A stretch of DNA of 64,000 bases from assembly GCA_008011715.2 (NCBI GenBank), contig CP136508.1, positions 5,642,001 to 5,706,000 of the forward strand. Direction: 5' to 3'. This document shows positions 28,401 through 35,640 of this stretch, piece by piece. The DNA is from [Empedobacter] haloabium. Lineage in GTDB: Bacteria > Pseudomonadota > Gammaproteobacteria > Burkholderiales > Burkholderiaceae_D. The position numbers were made by a program, and so were the translations under genes. The notes beneath the pieces were generated by a model that did not search any database, had not been told where the DNA came from, and saw only the letters and a list, made by a program, of their open reading frames with translations. The number at the start of each line of letters is the position of its first letter. Position 1 is the first letter of the stretch.

Positions 28401-31030
28401 AAGTGCAGGCCGCTGCGGCGCAGGGAGTTCGGCACGTGCTGGCGCCACAGGGTATCCGGCGCCTTGTGCGCCAGGTCGTACAGCGCGGCGGCCAGCGCCG
28501 GCACGAAGATGATGGCCAGCACGACGCCGGTCCAGAACCACGGGTGCGGCAGCGCCGCGAACGCCAGCAGCAGCGCCAGGGTCAGCACCGGCGCGACCAG
28601 GCTGCGGCGCAGGTTGTCGAACAGCTTCCAGCGCGACAGCGCGGACAGCGGGTTGCGCTCGCGCGCGCCCGTGCCGGTGCGCACGCGGCCGGCCAGCCAG
28701 CCGGCCAGCTGCCAGTCGCCGCGGATCCAGCGCTGCCGGCGCGTCACGTCGTCGCGGTAGCGCTGCGGGTATTGCTCGTACAGCTGCGCGTCCGACAGCA
28801 GGCCGGCGCGCAGGTAGCAGCCTTCCAGCAGGTCGTGGCTGAGGATGCGGTTTTCCGGGAAGCGCTCGCCCAGCACCTGCTCGAACACGTCCACGTCGTA
28901 GATGCCCTTGCCGATGAAGGAGCCTTCCGCGAACACGTCCTGGTAGACGTCGGACACGGTGCGGGTGTAAGGGTCGATGCCCGGCTCGCCGCCGCACAGT
29001 TTTTCGTACAACGAGGCGTTGGCACTGGGCAGGCTGACGGACACGCGCGGCTGCAGGATGCCGTAGCCCTCGACGACGCGGTTGCGGCGCGGGTCGATGC
29101 GCGGCAGGTTCAGGGAATGGCGCATGGTGGCGACGAACTGGCGCGCCGAGTCGCGCGCCAGCTGCGTATCGGAATCGAGCGTGATGACGTATTTGATCGT
29201 GTGCAGCTGCGACGTGTCGCCGACGACCAGCATGAAGCGCTCGCGCGCGCCGCCGCGCAGGAAGCGGTTCAATTCGCCCAGCTTGCCGCGCTTGCGCTCG
29301 TAGCCGATCCAGGCGGCCTCGCCCTCGTTGTAGGTGCGGTGCCGGTGCAGCAGCAGGAATGGGCCGCCGTCGCCTTCGTCATACTTTCGGTTGAGGTCCT
29401 CGATATGGTGGCGGGCCCGCTCCAGCAGCGCGGCGTCGGTGGGCAGCGTTTCGCTCGGCGCATCGTTGAAGTCGGACAGCAGGCAGAAACGCAGGTTCGG
29501 ATCGCGGTTGGCCAGGAAGCGCACCTCCAGCTGCTCGCACAGCTCGTCGATGTTGGCCGCGCTGTACAGCAGCGACGGCACCACGACCAGCGCGCGCGCA
29601 TCGGACGGGATGCCTTCCTTGAAGTCCAGCCGCGGCAGCGGGTTGGGCCGCACCAGCAAGGTGGCGACCCAGTTCACCAGGGCCAGCGCCAGCTGGCTGC
29701 TGCCCAAGAGGCCCAGCACCGCCAGCACGACCAGGGCCCAGCCCTGCACGCCGTCGCGCACCGCGCGTTCCAGCATCAGCGCCGTCAGCACGACGGACAG
29801 CACCGCGGTGCCGCCCAGGTAGGAGGCCAGTGGCGCGGCCCGCAACGTCTGGCGCAGCGCCTGGCCGGGCGTGCGGCGCATGCCGGCCTGCCGCTCCAGC
29901 AGCATCACGCCCTTGCCGATCAGGTAGAAGCCGACGTGCGCGTGGCGGGCATCGTCGCTGTTCGTGTGCGCGCGTGCCAGCTCGATCGCCTGCTGCGCCA
30001 CCTCCGCCTCGGACAGCTTGCTGCGCCGGGCGATCTTCTCGATCACGTGGCGGTACTGGTCGCGCGTGACGAAATCCATGGTGCCGTACACGCTGGCCGG
30101 ATCGGTGCGCAGGATGTGCTCGACCTTGCTCATCGTCTCGACGAACTCCTGCCAGTCCATCGTGCCCAGGAAGCGCAGGCTGCCGATGCTGTTGGCGATC
30201 GAGACCTGCTCGGCGGCCTGCTGGCCGATCTCGGCCTGGATCTGCTGCTCGATGGTCTGGCCGGCGTCGGCCAGGCGGTACGTGACCCAGGTCAGCGCCA
30301 AGGTCAGCGCCGGGCTCTGGCCCTGCAGGCGGCGCGACAGCTCGGCCACGAAGGCGCTGGTGATGGGCGGGTTGGAGCGGGCCATGTCCGCCACCACCAG
30401 GATCAGGCCACTGGGGTTCTTGTCGGCCACGTCGACCATCTGGTCGGCCCAGCTGTTGGCCAGGTCGCGCTGGTAGCGGTTTTCCGCCACGCGCGCAGCC
30501 GCGCGGCGCAGGTTCTCCAGCAGCGCCAGGCGCAGCATGATGGGGATGGCCCACAGCTCGCCCAGGGTCAGCGGCGCCACTTCCTGGTAGGCCTCGACGA
30601 AGCGGCACAGGCTTTCCGGGTCGACGCGGCCGTCGCCATGGGCGATCACTTCCAGCGCCAGCCGGTAGACACGCGGGGTGTCGGCTTCCAGCGCCAGGCG
30701 CGGCAGCTCGCGGCTGTAGTTCTTCGGCAGGTGCCGCCGCGCGATGCGGACCTGCTCCTCGATCAGGTAGTAGTTATCCAGCAGCCATTCGGAGGCCGGG
30801 GTGACCTGGCGGCCCTCGCGCACGGCCGTCGTCAGGTCCTCGATGGTCTTGCGCAACACGGCCGCGTTGGCCGTCAGCCGGGCCAGCAGGCGGTCCGGGC
30901 CGCCCTTCCCGCTGAGCTGGTGCGACATGGCCAACGCGCGGCCGTGATTGGCCATCTGCTGCGCGCTGAACAGTTCCGCGCGCAGCGGCAGGTCATCTTC
31001 GGCGGGGGTCTCGGGCGGCGTCTGGGTCAC
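22421..31030 (-). CDS. ndvB: Cyclic beta-1,2-glucan synthase (NdvB/ChvB/Cgs family)
   Basis: A 2,869-residue membrane enzyme, the size of rhizobial and Brucella cyclic glucan synthases. In order: a soluble N-terminal part, membrane helices near residues 400-460, a family 84 glycosyltransferase domain (LDSDTQ at about 618, HDLLEGCYLRAG at about 732, TRRQRWIRGDW at about 764), four more helices at about 805-960, a glycoamylase-like domain (MKRGLADDLVIAPYATMMG near 1448), and two GH94-type regions with the phosphorylase motif CDWNDGMD near 2552. The N-terminal half makes and closes the chain and the phosphorylase part sets its length. The start is GTG at 31030 with GAGG upstream. Cyclic glucans fill the periplasm and help with osmotic adaptation and host contact. 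It is a single gene ending at a palindromic repeat. Confidence 0.93.
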   Translation of the reverse strand: MTQTPPETPAEDDLPLRAELFSAQQMANHGRALAMSHQLSGKGGPDRLLARLTANAAVLRKTIEDLTTAVREGRQVTPASEWLLDNYYLIEEQVRIARRHLPKNYSRELPRLALEADTPRVYRLALEVIAHGDGRVDPESLCRFVEAYQEVAPLTLGELWAIPIMLRLALLENLRRAAARVAENRYQRDLANSWADQMVDVADKNPSGLILVVADMARSNPPITSAFVAELSRRLQGQSPALTLALTWVTYRLADAGQTIEQQIQAEIGQQAAEQVSIANSIGSLRFLGTMDWQEFVETMSKVEHILRTDPASVYGTMDFVTRDQYRHVIEKIARRSKLSEAEVAQQAIELARAHTNSDDARHAHVGFYLIGKGVMLLERQAGMRRTPGQALRQTLRAAPLASYLGGTAVLSVVLTALMLERAVRDGVQGWALVVLAVLGLLGSSQLALALVNWVATLLVRPNPLPRLDFKEGIPSDARALVVVPSLLYSAANIDELCEQLEVRFLANRDPNLRFCLLSDFNDAPSETLPTDAALLERARHHIEDLNRKYDEGDGGPFLLLHRHRTYNEGEAAWIGYERKRGKLGELNRFLRGGARERFMLVVGDTSQLHTIKYVITLDSDTQLARDSARQFVATMRHSLNLPRIDPRRNRVVEGYGILQPRVSVSLPSANASLYEKLCGGEPGIDPYTRTVSDVYQDVFAEGSFIGKGIYDVDVFEQVLGERFPENRILSHDLLEGCYLRAGLLSDAQLYEQYPQRYRDDVTRRQRWIRGDWQLAGWLAGRVRTGTGARERNPLSALSRWKLFDNLRRSLVAPVLTLALLLAFAALPHPWFWTGVVLAIIFVPALAAALYDLAHKAPDTLWRQHVPNSLRRSGLHFAHGILMLVFLPYEAWFSLDAIARTIWRMAISRRHLLEWRASALARSNGGLAASWRTMWISPALALVAGAALAMTRIQAFEAATIFLVAWFVAPLVAWWISRPIEPLQAQLSSEQHDFLHALARKTWAWFDTFVGPEDHWLPPDNVQEHPSTVIAHRTSPTNIGMALLANLTAYDFGYVTVQQLIGRTANTLRTMGTMERYQGHFYNWYDTQTTKPLQPMYISTVDSGNLAGHLLTLQAGLLGLADQPILGPQLADGLATTYRILADEAASAGLPPEQLAALRETLAPTPPRYPSNLVELRKWVTEAVAAADAFLAGSATAEGSVGQWAAALAAQCHAALDEVNLLAPWTGAEAGSVFDASLLRIPTLRELAGYPLPGAALTDLAPEERERRQHLSVLVEQGAAAARERLATLQSLAAQAREFAQLDYSFLFNRTTKLLAIGYNVSERRLDGSYYDLLASEARLASFVAIAQGQLPQEHWFALGRQLAIVHGQPVLLSWSGSMFEYLMPLLVMPTYPHTLLDQTYRSVVAAQIEYGRQRNVPWGISESGYTTVDAAMNYQYRAFGVPGTGMKRGLADDLVIAPYATMMGLMVEPEAACANLARMAELGFMGRYGFYEAVDYTPARLPRGQAFVIVKSFMVHHQGMGLLSLSYLLHDRPMQRRFESDPMLQSALLMLQERSPRVGAFYASSAEQAPVLREAAAQEQASPMRILTRPDTAVPETQLLSNGRYHVMVTAAGGSSSRWKDLMVTRWREDSTRDNWGNFCYVRDVASGQFWSATYQPTLAEPERYEVIFSEGRAEVRRSDHGIDLYTEIVVSPEDDIEMRRIRITNKSERQRTIELTSFAEVVIAPAAADAAHPAFSKLFVQTEIVPDESAILCTRRPRSKGEHAPFLLHLMTVHDAKVVEVSYETDRAHFIGRGNSVQAPRALLEPGPLAGGHGSVLDPVVAIRYQIVLQPDQVATVDLATGMADTREAAQYLIDKYQDRHMADRVFELAWTHSQVVLRQLNASEADGQLYSRLANHVIYPNATLRAEPAVLIRNQRGQSGLWPYAISGDLPIVLLQVKDSANIELARQMVQAHAYWRLKGLTVDLVIWYEDTSGYRQALHDQIMGLIASGIEAQSIDRPGGIFVRPLEQISPEDRILLQTVARVIVGDGRGSLVEQVKRSGPAPLRMPPLLADSSGEYDDAGPVTLVPHDLILHNGIGGFTPDGREYVIVTGPNRRTPAPWSNVLANPQFGSVISESGQAYTWHENAHEFRLTPWHNDPISDASGEAFYLRDEASGHFWSPTPLPARGAGDYVTRHGFGYSTFEHTEAAITSRLTTYVAHDAPVRYTVIRVRNDSPVPRRLSATGYVEWVLGEMRSKSGMHVVTEVDPVSGALFARNAYNTEFSGRVAFFNADAPNRTVTADRTEFIGRNGSLANPAALGRQRLSGKVGTGLDSCAAIQVPFELLPGQEREIVFVLGLGGRRNADATTMVQKHGGAAAAQEALDAVRAHWDRTLSAVQVATPDPALDVIANGWLMYQTIACRLWARSGYYQSGGAFGFRDQLQDAMAMVHTEPQLLREHLLLCAAHQFVEGDVQHWWHPPADRGVRTHCSDDYLWLPLATSRYVEVTGDAAVLDEQAHYLEGRPVKPEEDSYYDLPARSAQAGDLYEHCVRAIRNGLKFGAHGLPLIGSCDWNDGMDRVGAEGKGESVWLAWFLIEVLRRFAPLAEGRGDAAFAVECRAEADKLAANVEQHAWDGEWYRRAYFDDGTPLGSHENPECQIDSISQSWGILSGAADPERSRQAMAQVDARLVRRDFGLIQLLDPPFDKADLNPGYIRGYVPGVRENGGQYTHAAVWTVMAFAQLGDTDKAWELMRLINPVQHASNGDNVATYKVEPYVVTADIYAVEPHVGRGGWSWYTGSSGWMYRLILESLLGVRRTGDRLVVAPRLPADWDGFTLSYRYGSSRYLVRVTRGATAVVVDGDFIADGVIALVDDGKEHAVELRISAA

Positions 31031-31150
31031 TGTGGCCTCGCTGGTGCGACTGAAAGTATGTTCCAGCCGATGTTAGGCGGGCGCAGGCGAAGCCACTGTA
31101 CGCCAGCGTACATATAGCCAAGAAGAAATGCAAAAGATGCAACCCAGCAC

Positions 31151-31528
31151 TTACCGGGTCGGCAGCCAGCGCGGCTTGGTGTCCGTAAACAGCTCTCGCT
31201 CGACCGGGCCGTCGTACGCCGGCTCCAACGTGCCCAGCGTGACCGCGATGCGTTGCGGCGCCTGCGTGCTGCGCCAATATAAGGTCGAGCCGCACACGCG
31301 GCAGAAGCCGCGCCGCCCGTGGTCGGACGAGGCATATTCGGTGACGAGGTCCTGGCCCTGGTCGAAGACGAAGCCGGCGCTGTCGACGTTGGCGTAGGTG
31401 CCGGCCCCGGCGCCATGCTGCTTCTGGCACATGGTGCAGTAGCAGTGGCTGCTGTGATGGACGGGGCCCGCGGCCCGGTAGACGATGCCGCCGCACAGGC
31501 AGCTGCCGTGGAGTTGCTGCTCGCTCAT
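31151..31528 (-). CDS. GFA family protein (glutathione-dependent formaldehyde-activating-like)
   Basis: A 125-residue zinc protein of the GFA fold. The cysteine pattern is complete: SCLCGG near residue 10, CYCTMCQKQHG near residue 30 and FCRVCGSTLYW near residue 75. The family is named after Gfa, but most members have unknown substrates. The ATG at 31528 has AAGGAG upstream. It is flanked by the glucan synthase gene, in the same direction, and by two short palindromes on its promoter side, so it is probably transcribed alone. A second GFA protein is encoded at 43749-44147. Confidence 0.88.
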   Translation of the reverse strand: MSEQQLHGSCLCGGIVYRAAGPVHHSSHCYCTMCQKQHGAGAGTYANVDSAGFVFDQGQDLVTEYASSDHGRRGFCRVCGSTLYWRSTQAPQRIAVTLGTLEPAYDGPVERELFTDTKPRWLPTR

Positions 31529-31546
31529 GCCGTCTCCTTCAGAATC

Positions 31547-31606
31547 GTCCGGGACAGTCCCGGACTTTCGGCCATGGTGCCAGAAAAACGGTGACAGTCA
31601 CCGTTT
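31547..31606. repeat. Two short palindromes upstream of the GFA gene
   Basis: GTCCGGGAC-A-GTCCCGGAC at 31547-31565, and AAACGGTGA-CAG-TCACCGTTT at 31586-31606. Both are perfect and have a central odd base or short loop, as do the other palindromes of the window. They lie between the GFA start and the terminator of the cysteine desulfurase gene and may be degenerate members of the repeat family or operator sites. Confidence 0.7.
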
Positions 31607-31632
31607 AAAAAAAGGCGGCCACGCAGGCCGCC
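31607..31632 (-). terminator. Intrinsic terminator of the cysteine desulfurase-rhodanese gene
   Basis: On the minus strand the stem GGCGGCC / GGCCGCC (31614-31620 with 31626-31632) is followed by seven T (31607-31613). It stands 28 bases after the stop codon at 31661. Confidence 0.85.
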
Positions 31633-31660
31633 CGAAAGGCAAAACCAACTACGAGGATGC

Positions 31661-33610
31661 TTATGCGGCCAGCGCGACACCGCCGGCCAAGTGGTAGGCC
31701 TGGCGGTAGCCATGGCGGCGCAGGCACTCGGCCGCGCGGGCGCTGCGGTTGCCGCTGCGGCAGACGAATACCAGCGGTGCGTTGTCGGCGCGGCCCAGCC
31801 AGGCGGGCAGGTGCGCGGCGAGACGGCTCAGCGGAACGCTGACGGCCGGCAGGCCGGGGACACCGCCGGCCGCGTGCTCGTAGGCCTCGCGCACGTCCAC
31901 CAGCAGCGCATCCGGATGGGCGCGCAGCAGCGCGTCGAGCGCCTGCCCATCCAGATGCATGTCCGCTGTCGCGGATGCGGTCTGGCCAGCCAGCGCCACG
32001 CGCAAGCTGGTACAGCACGCACTTTGCTCTTCGAAACCGGGGCACAGCAGCGTTTCCGGCGGCAGCAGTGCCGCCAGCGCGGCCGGTTCGGCGCCGCCGG
32101 CAAAGGCGTGCGACGGCGTGCCGTCGGCGCTGTCCAGCACGTAGCACAGGCTGGCCGGGCCCAGCGCCATGCGGCGCAGCCGGCGCGCGCCCAGCACCAG
32201 CACGTCGCCCTCGACCGGCCACGAGGCGCCGTCGCGGGTGGACAGGCGCGCTACTAGCCGGAAGCCGTGGCCGCCCAGCAGCGCATCGACCCGCGCCGTC
32301 AACGCCGCCTGCGGATCGATCAGCACGCAGGCGCGGCTGGCAGCGTCGCATACCAGCCAGGTATGCGCGCCGGCGGCCGTCAGTTGCAGCGGGCCATCCA
32401 GCGCCGCCGTGCCGGCCATGCCTTCCGCCAGCAGGCCGGCCAGGCGCAGCGCGTCGCCGCAGCGCACGATGCGCTCGCACGCGGCCGCGATGGCCGCGGC
32501 ATCGGTGGCGGGGCCGAACGACAGCCGCACCGCGCTGCTGCTGCGCCATGCCGGCAGGCCCATCGCCTCCAGCACATAGCTGGGCGCGGCCTTGGCGGCG
32601 GAACAGGCGCTGCCGGCGGAGACGCGGATGCCGGCCGCGTCGAACACGTCCAGCAGCTCCTTGCTGGACAGGCCCGGCACGGAAAAATTGATGGTCGTCG
32701 GCAGCGCCTGCTCGAGCGGCGCGTTGAAGACGATGCCGGGCAGCGCCTGGCGCAGGGTGGTCACGACCTGGTCGCGCAGCGCGGCCAGCTCGGTTGGAGT
32801 GCGGAAGGTGCCGCCCTCTTCCAGCGCGGCCAACACGGCGCCCAGCGCGGCGATGCCGGCCATGTTTTCCGTGCCGGAGCGCTGCGCGCCTTCCTGGCCG
32901 CCGCCCATCATCAGCGGCGTGAACGGCGCGCCGGCGCGCACGTACAGCATGCCGATGCCTTTCGGCGCATACAGCTTGTGGCCGGAGAACGGCGCGTAGT
33001 CGATCCGGGTCGACGCGAGGCGCAGCGGCAGCTTGCCCAGGGCCTGGACGCAATCGACCATCCACAGCGCCGGGCTGCCGTCGAGGGCCGCGGCAATGCC
33101 GTCCAGGTCCGAGATGACGCCCGTTTCGTTATTGGCCGCCATCGTGCAGACGAACGCCGCCTCCGGCGCGACGGCGCGCAGGCCCGCCAGGTCGTGGCGG
33201 CCATCGCTGCCGACCGGCAGTTTATGCAGGGTCAGGTCCAGCCCCAGCAGGCGATTCCAGTGCGCCAGGCTTTCCGGCACGGCCTTGTGTTCGGTCGCTC
33301 CATACACCAACAGCGACCCTGTGGCCAGCCCGGCCGCGCGCCGCTCGCGGATGGCGCACAGCGCGGACAGCACGGCCGTCTGGATGCCTTCGGTGGCGCC
33401 GCTGTTGAATATCAGGCGGCCGCTGTCGGCGCCCAGCACGCGGCGGGCACGCGTGCGCACGTCGTCCAGCAGCGCCTTGGCTTTCAGCCCGGTCGCGTGG
33501 CTGCTGCTGGGATTGCCGTAACAGCGCTCCATGGCCTGCACGGCCGCACGCAACGCCGCCGGCAGCACGGCGGTGGTGGCATTGCCATCCAGATAGATTT
33601 CAGTCGTCAT
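31661..33610 (-). CDS. Cysteine desulfurase fused to a C-terminal rhodanese domain, with a degenerate middle domain
   Basis: A 649-residue fusion. Residues 1-385 are a NifS/IscS-type desulfurase: pyridoxal phosphate lysine K212 in SGHKLYAPKG, histidine region ATEHKA, and persulfide cysteine C336 in GSACSAA. Residues about 405-530 look like a worn-down metallo-beta-lactamase domain (HTWLVCDAASRACVLIDPQ at its start) without the THxHxDH metal motif. Residues about 540-649 are a rhodanese with active cysteine C617 in VCRSGNRSA. This layout would let sulfur pass from C336 to C617 within one chain. The gene is divergent from an Lrp/AsnC regulator 100 bases away and ends at an intrinsic terminator. 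Typical cysteine desulfurases have about 400 residues, so the fusion is unusual. Confidence 0.88.
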   Translation of the reverse strand: MTTEIYLDGNATTAVLPAALRAAVQAMERCYGNPSSSHATGLKAKALLDDVRTRARRVLGADSGRLIFNSGATEGIQTAVLSALCAIRERRAAGLATGSLLVYGATEHKAVPESLAHWNRLLGLDLTLHKLPVGSDGRHDLAGLRAVAPEAAFVCTMAANNETGVISDLDGIAAALDGSPALWMVDCVQALGKLPLRLASTRIDYAPFSGHKLYAPKGIGMLYVRAGAPFTPLMMGGGQEGAQRSGTENMAGIAALGAVLAALEEGGTFRTPTELAALRDQVVTTLRQALPGIVFNAPLEQALPTTINFSVPGLSSKELLDVFDAAGIRVSAGSACSAAKAAPSYVLEAMGLPAWRSSSAVRLSFGPATDAAAIAAACERIVRCGDALRLAGLLAEGMAGTAALDGPLQLTAAGAHTWLVCDAASRACVLIDPQAALTARVDALLGGHGFRLVARLSTRDGASWPVEGDVLVLGARRLRRMALGPASLCYVLDSADGTPSHAFAGGAEPAALAALLPPETLLCPGFEEQSACCTSLRVALAGQTASATADMHLDGQALDALLRAHPDALLVDVREAYEHAAGGVPGLPAVSVPLSRLAAHLPAWLGRADNAPLVFVCRSGNRSARAAECLRRHGYRQAYHLAGGVALAA

Positions 33611-33636
33611 CCGGGTAGCTTAAGTGTTAATCGCGA

Positions 33637-33648
33637 AGAATCCGTTCT
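33637..33648. promoter_or_regulatory. Small inverted repeat AGAA-TCCG-TTCT in the divergent Lrp region
   Basis: This site lies in the AT-richer 100-base space shared by the cysteine desulfurase and Lrp genes. The flanking AAGTGTTAATCG and TTCTAAAATG make it a possible Lrp binding region. The match to any consensus is weak. Confidence 0.25.
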
Positions 33649-33710
33649 AAAATGCCTGCTTGGAGCGCCATAAACAGCATATACATTCTTCTTAAATGGG
33701 GATTTTTAGC

Positions 33711-34196
33711 ATGAACCATCTCGACAAGTTCGACTACGCGATCCTTGGCGCCCTCCAGGTGGACGGTACGCTGTCCGTCGCCGAGCTGGCCGAGCGGGTC
33801 GGACTGAGCAGCACGCCCTGCTGGAAGCGGCTGAAACGGCTGGAGGAAGACGGCTACCTGGACAGCCGTGTGGCCATCGTCAACCGCCACAAGACGGGCC
33901 TGCCCGTGACCGTCTTCGTCAGCGTGCGCACCAGCCAGCACGACGAAAAATGGCTGCAGCGCTTTGCCGCCGCCGTCATCGCGCTGCCGGAGGTGCTGGA
34001 ATTCCACCGCATGAGCGGCGACGTCGATTACCTGTTGAAGGTGGTGACGACCGATATCGCCGGCTACGACCGCTTCTACAAGAAACTGATCCGCACCGCC
34101 AACCTGACCGGGGTGTCGTCCGCCTTCTCGATGGAGCAGATCAAATACACCACGGCCCTGCCGCTCGAGCTCGTCTCCCACGGCAGCATGGGGTAG
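33711..34196 (+). CDS. Lrp/AsnC family transcriptional regulator
   Basis: A 161-residue feast/famine regulator. The N-terminal helix-turn-helix covers residues about 5-60 (FDYAILGALQVDGTLSVAEL and VGLSSTPCWKRLKRLEEDGY), and the C-terminal effector domain follows (VTVFVSVRTSQHDEKW and VLEFHRMSGDVDYLLKVV). The ATG at 33711 is chosen because GGGGA lies 8 bases upstream; an ATG at 33696 is less likely. It is divergent from the cysteine desulfurase-rhodanese gene, the usual set-up for a local regulator, and Lrp-type proteins that sense cysteine are known (DecR/CyuR), so control by cysteine is a reasonable inference. Confidence 0.92.
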   Translation: MNHLDKFDYAILGALQVDGTLSVAELAERVGLSSTPCWKRLKRLEEDGYLDSRVAIVNRHKTGLPVTVFVSVRTSQHDEKWLQRFAAAVIALPEVLEFHRMSGDVDYLLKVVTTDIAGYDRFYKKLIRTANLTGVSSAFSMEQIKYTTALPLELVSHGSMG

Positions 34197-34233
34197 CCCT
34201 GCAGCAACGGCTCAGCCGTGGGATAATGGAAAG

Positions 34234-35421
34234 ATGCCTCTTAAATCTTTCTTTACCGCATTCATCCCGGCGGCAGGGACGGCCAGCGCGGCCGAACGAT
34301 TACGCGCCTGTGGCGGCGCACTGCTGGGTTTGTTGATCACCGGCCTGTCCGCCCACCTGCTGCTGGGAGAGGACGCCATCTGGCTGGTCGCGCCGATGGG
34401 CGCCTCGTCCGTTCTACTGTTCTGCCTGCCGGCCAGTCCGCTGGCACAGCCCTGGTCCGTGGTAGGCGGCAACGTCATCTCGGCGCTGGTCGGCGCCGCC
34501 TGCGTGCGCTGGCTGGGCCATGCGTTGCCGCTGCCCGCGCTGGCCGCGCTGGCGACGGCCCTGGCGATCGGCGCCATGTTCAGCCTGCGCTGCCTGCATC
34601 CGCCCGGGGGTGCCGCCGCGTTGACGTCCGTCATCGGCGGCCCGGCCGTCCATGCGGCCGGCTTCGGTTTCGCGTTCGGTCCGGTCCTGCTCGATTCTTT
34701 GCTGCTGGTGGCAGCCGCGATCATGTACAACAACCTGACCGGTCGGCGGTATCCCCACAGCCAGGTGCTCGCGCATCCGAATCCCCACGCGACCAAAGAC
34801 GCGGTTCCGACCGTGCGCCTGGGCTTCCGGCCGGAGGACCTGGATGCCGTGCTGAAGCGCTATGGCCAGGTGCTGGACATCAGCCGCGACGACCTGGAAG
34901 CGCTGTTCCTGCAGACCGAGCTGCGCGCCTACCAACGCCGTTTCGGCGTGATCAGCTGCGGCGACATCATGTCGAAGGACGTCATCACGGCCGAGTTCGG
35001 CACCAGTTTGGTGACGGCCTGGCGCGAGATGCGCGGCCACCATATCGCGGCCGTGCCGGTGCTCAATCCGGCGCGGCGGGTGATCGGCATCGTCACGCAG
35101 GGGGATTTCCTGCGCCATAGCGGCCTGGACGATTACCGCTCGATGCGCGAACGGCTGGTCGAATTCCTGCGGCCCAGCGGCAAGTCCCATTCGGAAAAGG
35201 CGGAAGTGGTGGGCCAGATCATGACGGCACGGCCCAAGGTCGCGCGCCTGGATACCCCGATCGTCGACCTGGTGCCGCTGATGGCCGATGCCGGCCTGCA
35301 CCATATCCCGGTCGTCGACGACGAGGAGCGCTTTGCCGGCATCGTCACCCAGTCGGACGTGGTGGCGGCCCTGTACGAACACCGCCTTGCCGAGGCCGAA
35401 CCGGCCGCCGTGCCGGCCTAA
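34234..35421 (+). CDS. HPP family membrane protein with two CBS domains
   Basis: A 395-residue protein. Residues 1-165 form the HPP domain: four to five membrane helices with the name motif CLHPPGGAAAL near residue 127, plus LVAPMGASSVLLF. Residues about 240-390 hold a pair of CBS domains (DIMSKDVITAEFGTSLVTAW; QIMTARPKVARLDTPIVDLV), which normally bind adenosine nucleotides and gate the attached protein. Some HPP proteins transport nitrite; whether this one does is not known. ATG at 34234 has GGAAAG upstream. It stands alone, 37 bases after the Lrp gene and possibly co-transcribed with it. Confidence 0.9.
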   Translation: MPLKSFFTAFIPAAGTASAAERLRACGGALLGLLITGLSAHLLLGEDAIWLVAPMGASSVLLFCLPASPLAQPWSVVGGNVISALVGAACVRWLGHALPLPALAALATALAIGAMFSLRCLHPPGGAAALTSVIGGPAVHAAGFGFAFGPVLLDSLLLVAAAIMYNNLTGRRYPHSQVLAHPNPHATKDAVPTVRLGFRPEDLDAVLKRYGQVLDISRDDLEALFLQTELRAYQRRFGVISCGDIMSKDVITAEFGTSLVTAWREMRGHHIAAVPVLNPARRVIGIVTQGDFLRHSGLDDYRSMRERLVEFLRPSGKSHSEKAEVVGQIMTARPKVARLDTPIVDLVPLMADAGLHHIPVVDDEERFAGIVTQSDVVAALYEHRLAEAEPAAVPA

Positions 35422-35427
35422 GCAGCC

Positions 35428-35640
35428 TTACGAAAAGACTTCCGCCTGTGCCGGGCGGCGGAACAGCCCCAGCCCGACCAGCAAGCCGGCCACGGCCAGC
35501 ATGGCCCAGCCGGCCGGTTGCGGCGCCGGCCGGGGCGGTACGCGACGGGCGACAGAGGTGTTTTCCGGCTTGGCGACGGGTGCCGCGGCGGCGGGCAGCG
35601 CCAGGGTGGCGGCCAGCATCAGGGCAGTCAACTGCTTCAT
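35428..35640 (-). CDS. Short exported protein with PEP-CTERM-like C-terminal anchor
   Basis: A 70-residue protein with three parts: a signal peptide (MKQLTALMLAATLALPAAAA), a proline-rich linker (residues 21-42), and a C-terminal unit PAPQPAGWAMLAVAGLLVG followed by LGLFRRPAQ. The latter resembles a PEP-CTERM sorting signal (Pro-Glu-Pro, hydrophobic helix, Arg-rich end), here with PQP instead of PEP. Such signals are processed by exosortase in Massilia-type genomes. Almost no mature domain remains between the two signals. ATG at 35640 has AGGA upstream. It is convergent with the HPP-CBS gene and divergent from the DUF885 gene. Confidence 0.7.
   Translation of the reverse strand: MKQLTALMLAATLALPAAAAPVAKPENTSVARRVPPRPAPQPAGWAMLAVAGLLVGLGLFRRPAQAEVFS

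Noticed and set aside
26930..31117. A 1,395-codon plus-strand open frame antisense to the glucan synthase
   Set aside because: Same cause: codon bias of the true gene on the minus strand keeps the opposite frame open. The product is Gln/Arg/Ala-rich with no recognisable motif.
33637..33690. A firm sigma-70 promoter for the Lrp gene (TTGGAG with TATACA)
   Set aside because: The spacing is only 14 bases, too short to call with confidence.
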